A DNA stretch of 6,267 bases from an uncultured Methanomassiliicoccaceae archaeon (GTDB lineage Archaea > Thermoplasmatota > Thermoplasmata > Methanomassiliicoccales > Methanomethylophilaceae), in NCBI GenBank assembly GCA_945492685.1, contig CALYUZ010000050.1, positions 1 to 6,267 on the forward strand. Direction: 5' to 3'. The notes beneath the pieces are model-generated. The model saw only the letters and a list, made by a program, of their open reading frames with translations. It searched no databases and had not been told where the DNA came from. Both the position numbers and the translations under genes were made by a program. Numbering within the stretch: position 1 is the first letter of the stretch; every line of letters begins with the position of its first letter. Below are positions 6,107 to 6,267 of this stretch, piece after piece.

Positions 6107-6267
6107 GCGAGCACCTCCCTGAGTTCCTCGTCGGAGACATCCTTTGTGAGCTTCGCCTTCACTGGCACCCTGTCCATCACATGGTCCTCCCTGGCGCGCT
6201 CCAGTCCGCCTCCGGTCATGTTGAGGAATATGCAGGCATCCCTTTCCACCAGACCCTCGTCCACGGC
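6103..6267 (-). CDS. Probable cysteate synthase, C-terminal 54 residues only
   Basis: Only the last 54 codons are in the window; the gene runs off the right edge. The visible end includes ACIFLNMTGGGLERAREDHV, followed by a Lys/Glu-rich tail. The hydrophobic strand then N-x-TGGG resembles the C-terminus of pyridoxal-phosphate enzymes of the threonine synthase/cysteate synthase group. Cysteate synthase makes L-cysteate from O-phospho-L-serine and sulfite. A transaminase then gives sulfopyruvate, the substrate of the enzyme encoded immediately downstream. The stop TGA at 6105-6103 overlaps the comDE start by four bases, and in Methanosarcina the cysteate synthase gene is also beside comDE. The call leans on this context. 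The catalytic lysine and substrate-binding residues lie outside the window, so an ordinary threonine synthase cannot be excluded. Confidence 0.72.
   Translation of the reverse strand, partial: AVDEGLVERDACIFLNMTGGGLERAREDHVMDRVPVKAKLTKDVSDEELREVLA
6112..6118 (-). promoter_or_regulatory. Strong ribosome binding site for comDE inside the upstream gene
   Basis: On the minus strand GGAGGTG lies five bases before the ATG of comDE, within the last codons of the upstream gene. It is a near-perfect match to the archaeal 16S rRNA tail and supports the start at 6106 and coupled translation of the two coenzyme M genes. Confidence 0.75.

Noticed and set aside
1..6267. CRISPR arrays, tRNA or rRNA genes, insertion sequences, long direct repeats
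   Set aside because: I looked on both strands and saw no regularly spaced repeats, tRNA-like cloverleaf, transposase or terminal inverted repeats. Codon and base use look even across the window.

Overview
The window looks like part of a GC-rich methanogenic archaeon. The strongest evidence is a fused sulfopyruvate decarboxylase (ComDE) preceded by a threonine-synthase-like gene end that fits cysteate synthase. Both are enzymes of coenzyme M synthesis. An archaeal-type pilus/secretion ATPase with its membrane platform supports this, as do short overlapping operons with GGAG/GAGG ribosome sites and heavy AGG use for arginine. All five stop codons visible in the window are TGA. My best guess is a member of the Methanomassiliicoccales (Thermoplasmata). 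That is inferred from overall style, and a GC-rich Methanomicrobia member is not excluded.

Layout. Positions 1-1140 (minus strand) hold most of a peptidase-U32-family protein whose C-terminus lies outside the left edge. It carries the family's SLKIEGRM motif and a four-cysteine pattern. A divergent intergenic region (1141-1255) has one AT-rich patch that could serve either direction, and a hairpin that encloses the next gene's ribosome site and start codon. Positions 1256-4945 (plus strand) form a tight three-gene operon: a small protein with four CxxC pairs, a FlaI/TadA/VirB11-like ATPase, and a TadC/FlaJ-like membrane protein with two T2SSF-type domains. Positions 4946-4999 form a short gap between convergent genes with a GC-rich hairpin. 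Positions 5000-6267 (minus strand) hold comDE and, upstream with a 4-base ATGA overlap, the last 54 codons of the probable cysteate synthase.

How the genes work together. The plus-strand operon encodes the motor (ATPase) and inner-membrane platform of an archaeal type IV pilus-like machine. The small Cys-rich protein is probably an accessory factor that resembles the Cys-containing N-terminal region of some archaeal pilus ATPases. No pilin or prepilin peptidase lies in the window. The minus-strand pair would convert phosphoserine plus sulfite to cysteate and, after a transamination encoded elsewhere, sulfopyruvate to sulfoacetaldehyde on the way to coenzyme M. The U32 protein is a separate unit, probably an iron-sulfur RNA-modification or related enzyme rather than a true protease.

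Nothing here is clearly a wholly new system. The points most worth a second look are the free-standing four-CxxC protein coupled to the pilus ATPase, the hairpin over its start codon, and the cysteate synthase-comDE pair if the host is indeed outside the Methanosarcinales and Methanomicrobiales.
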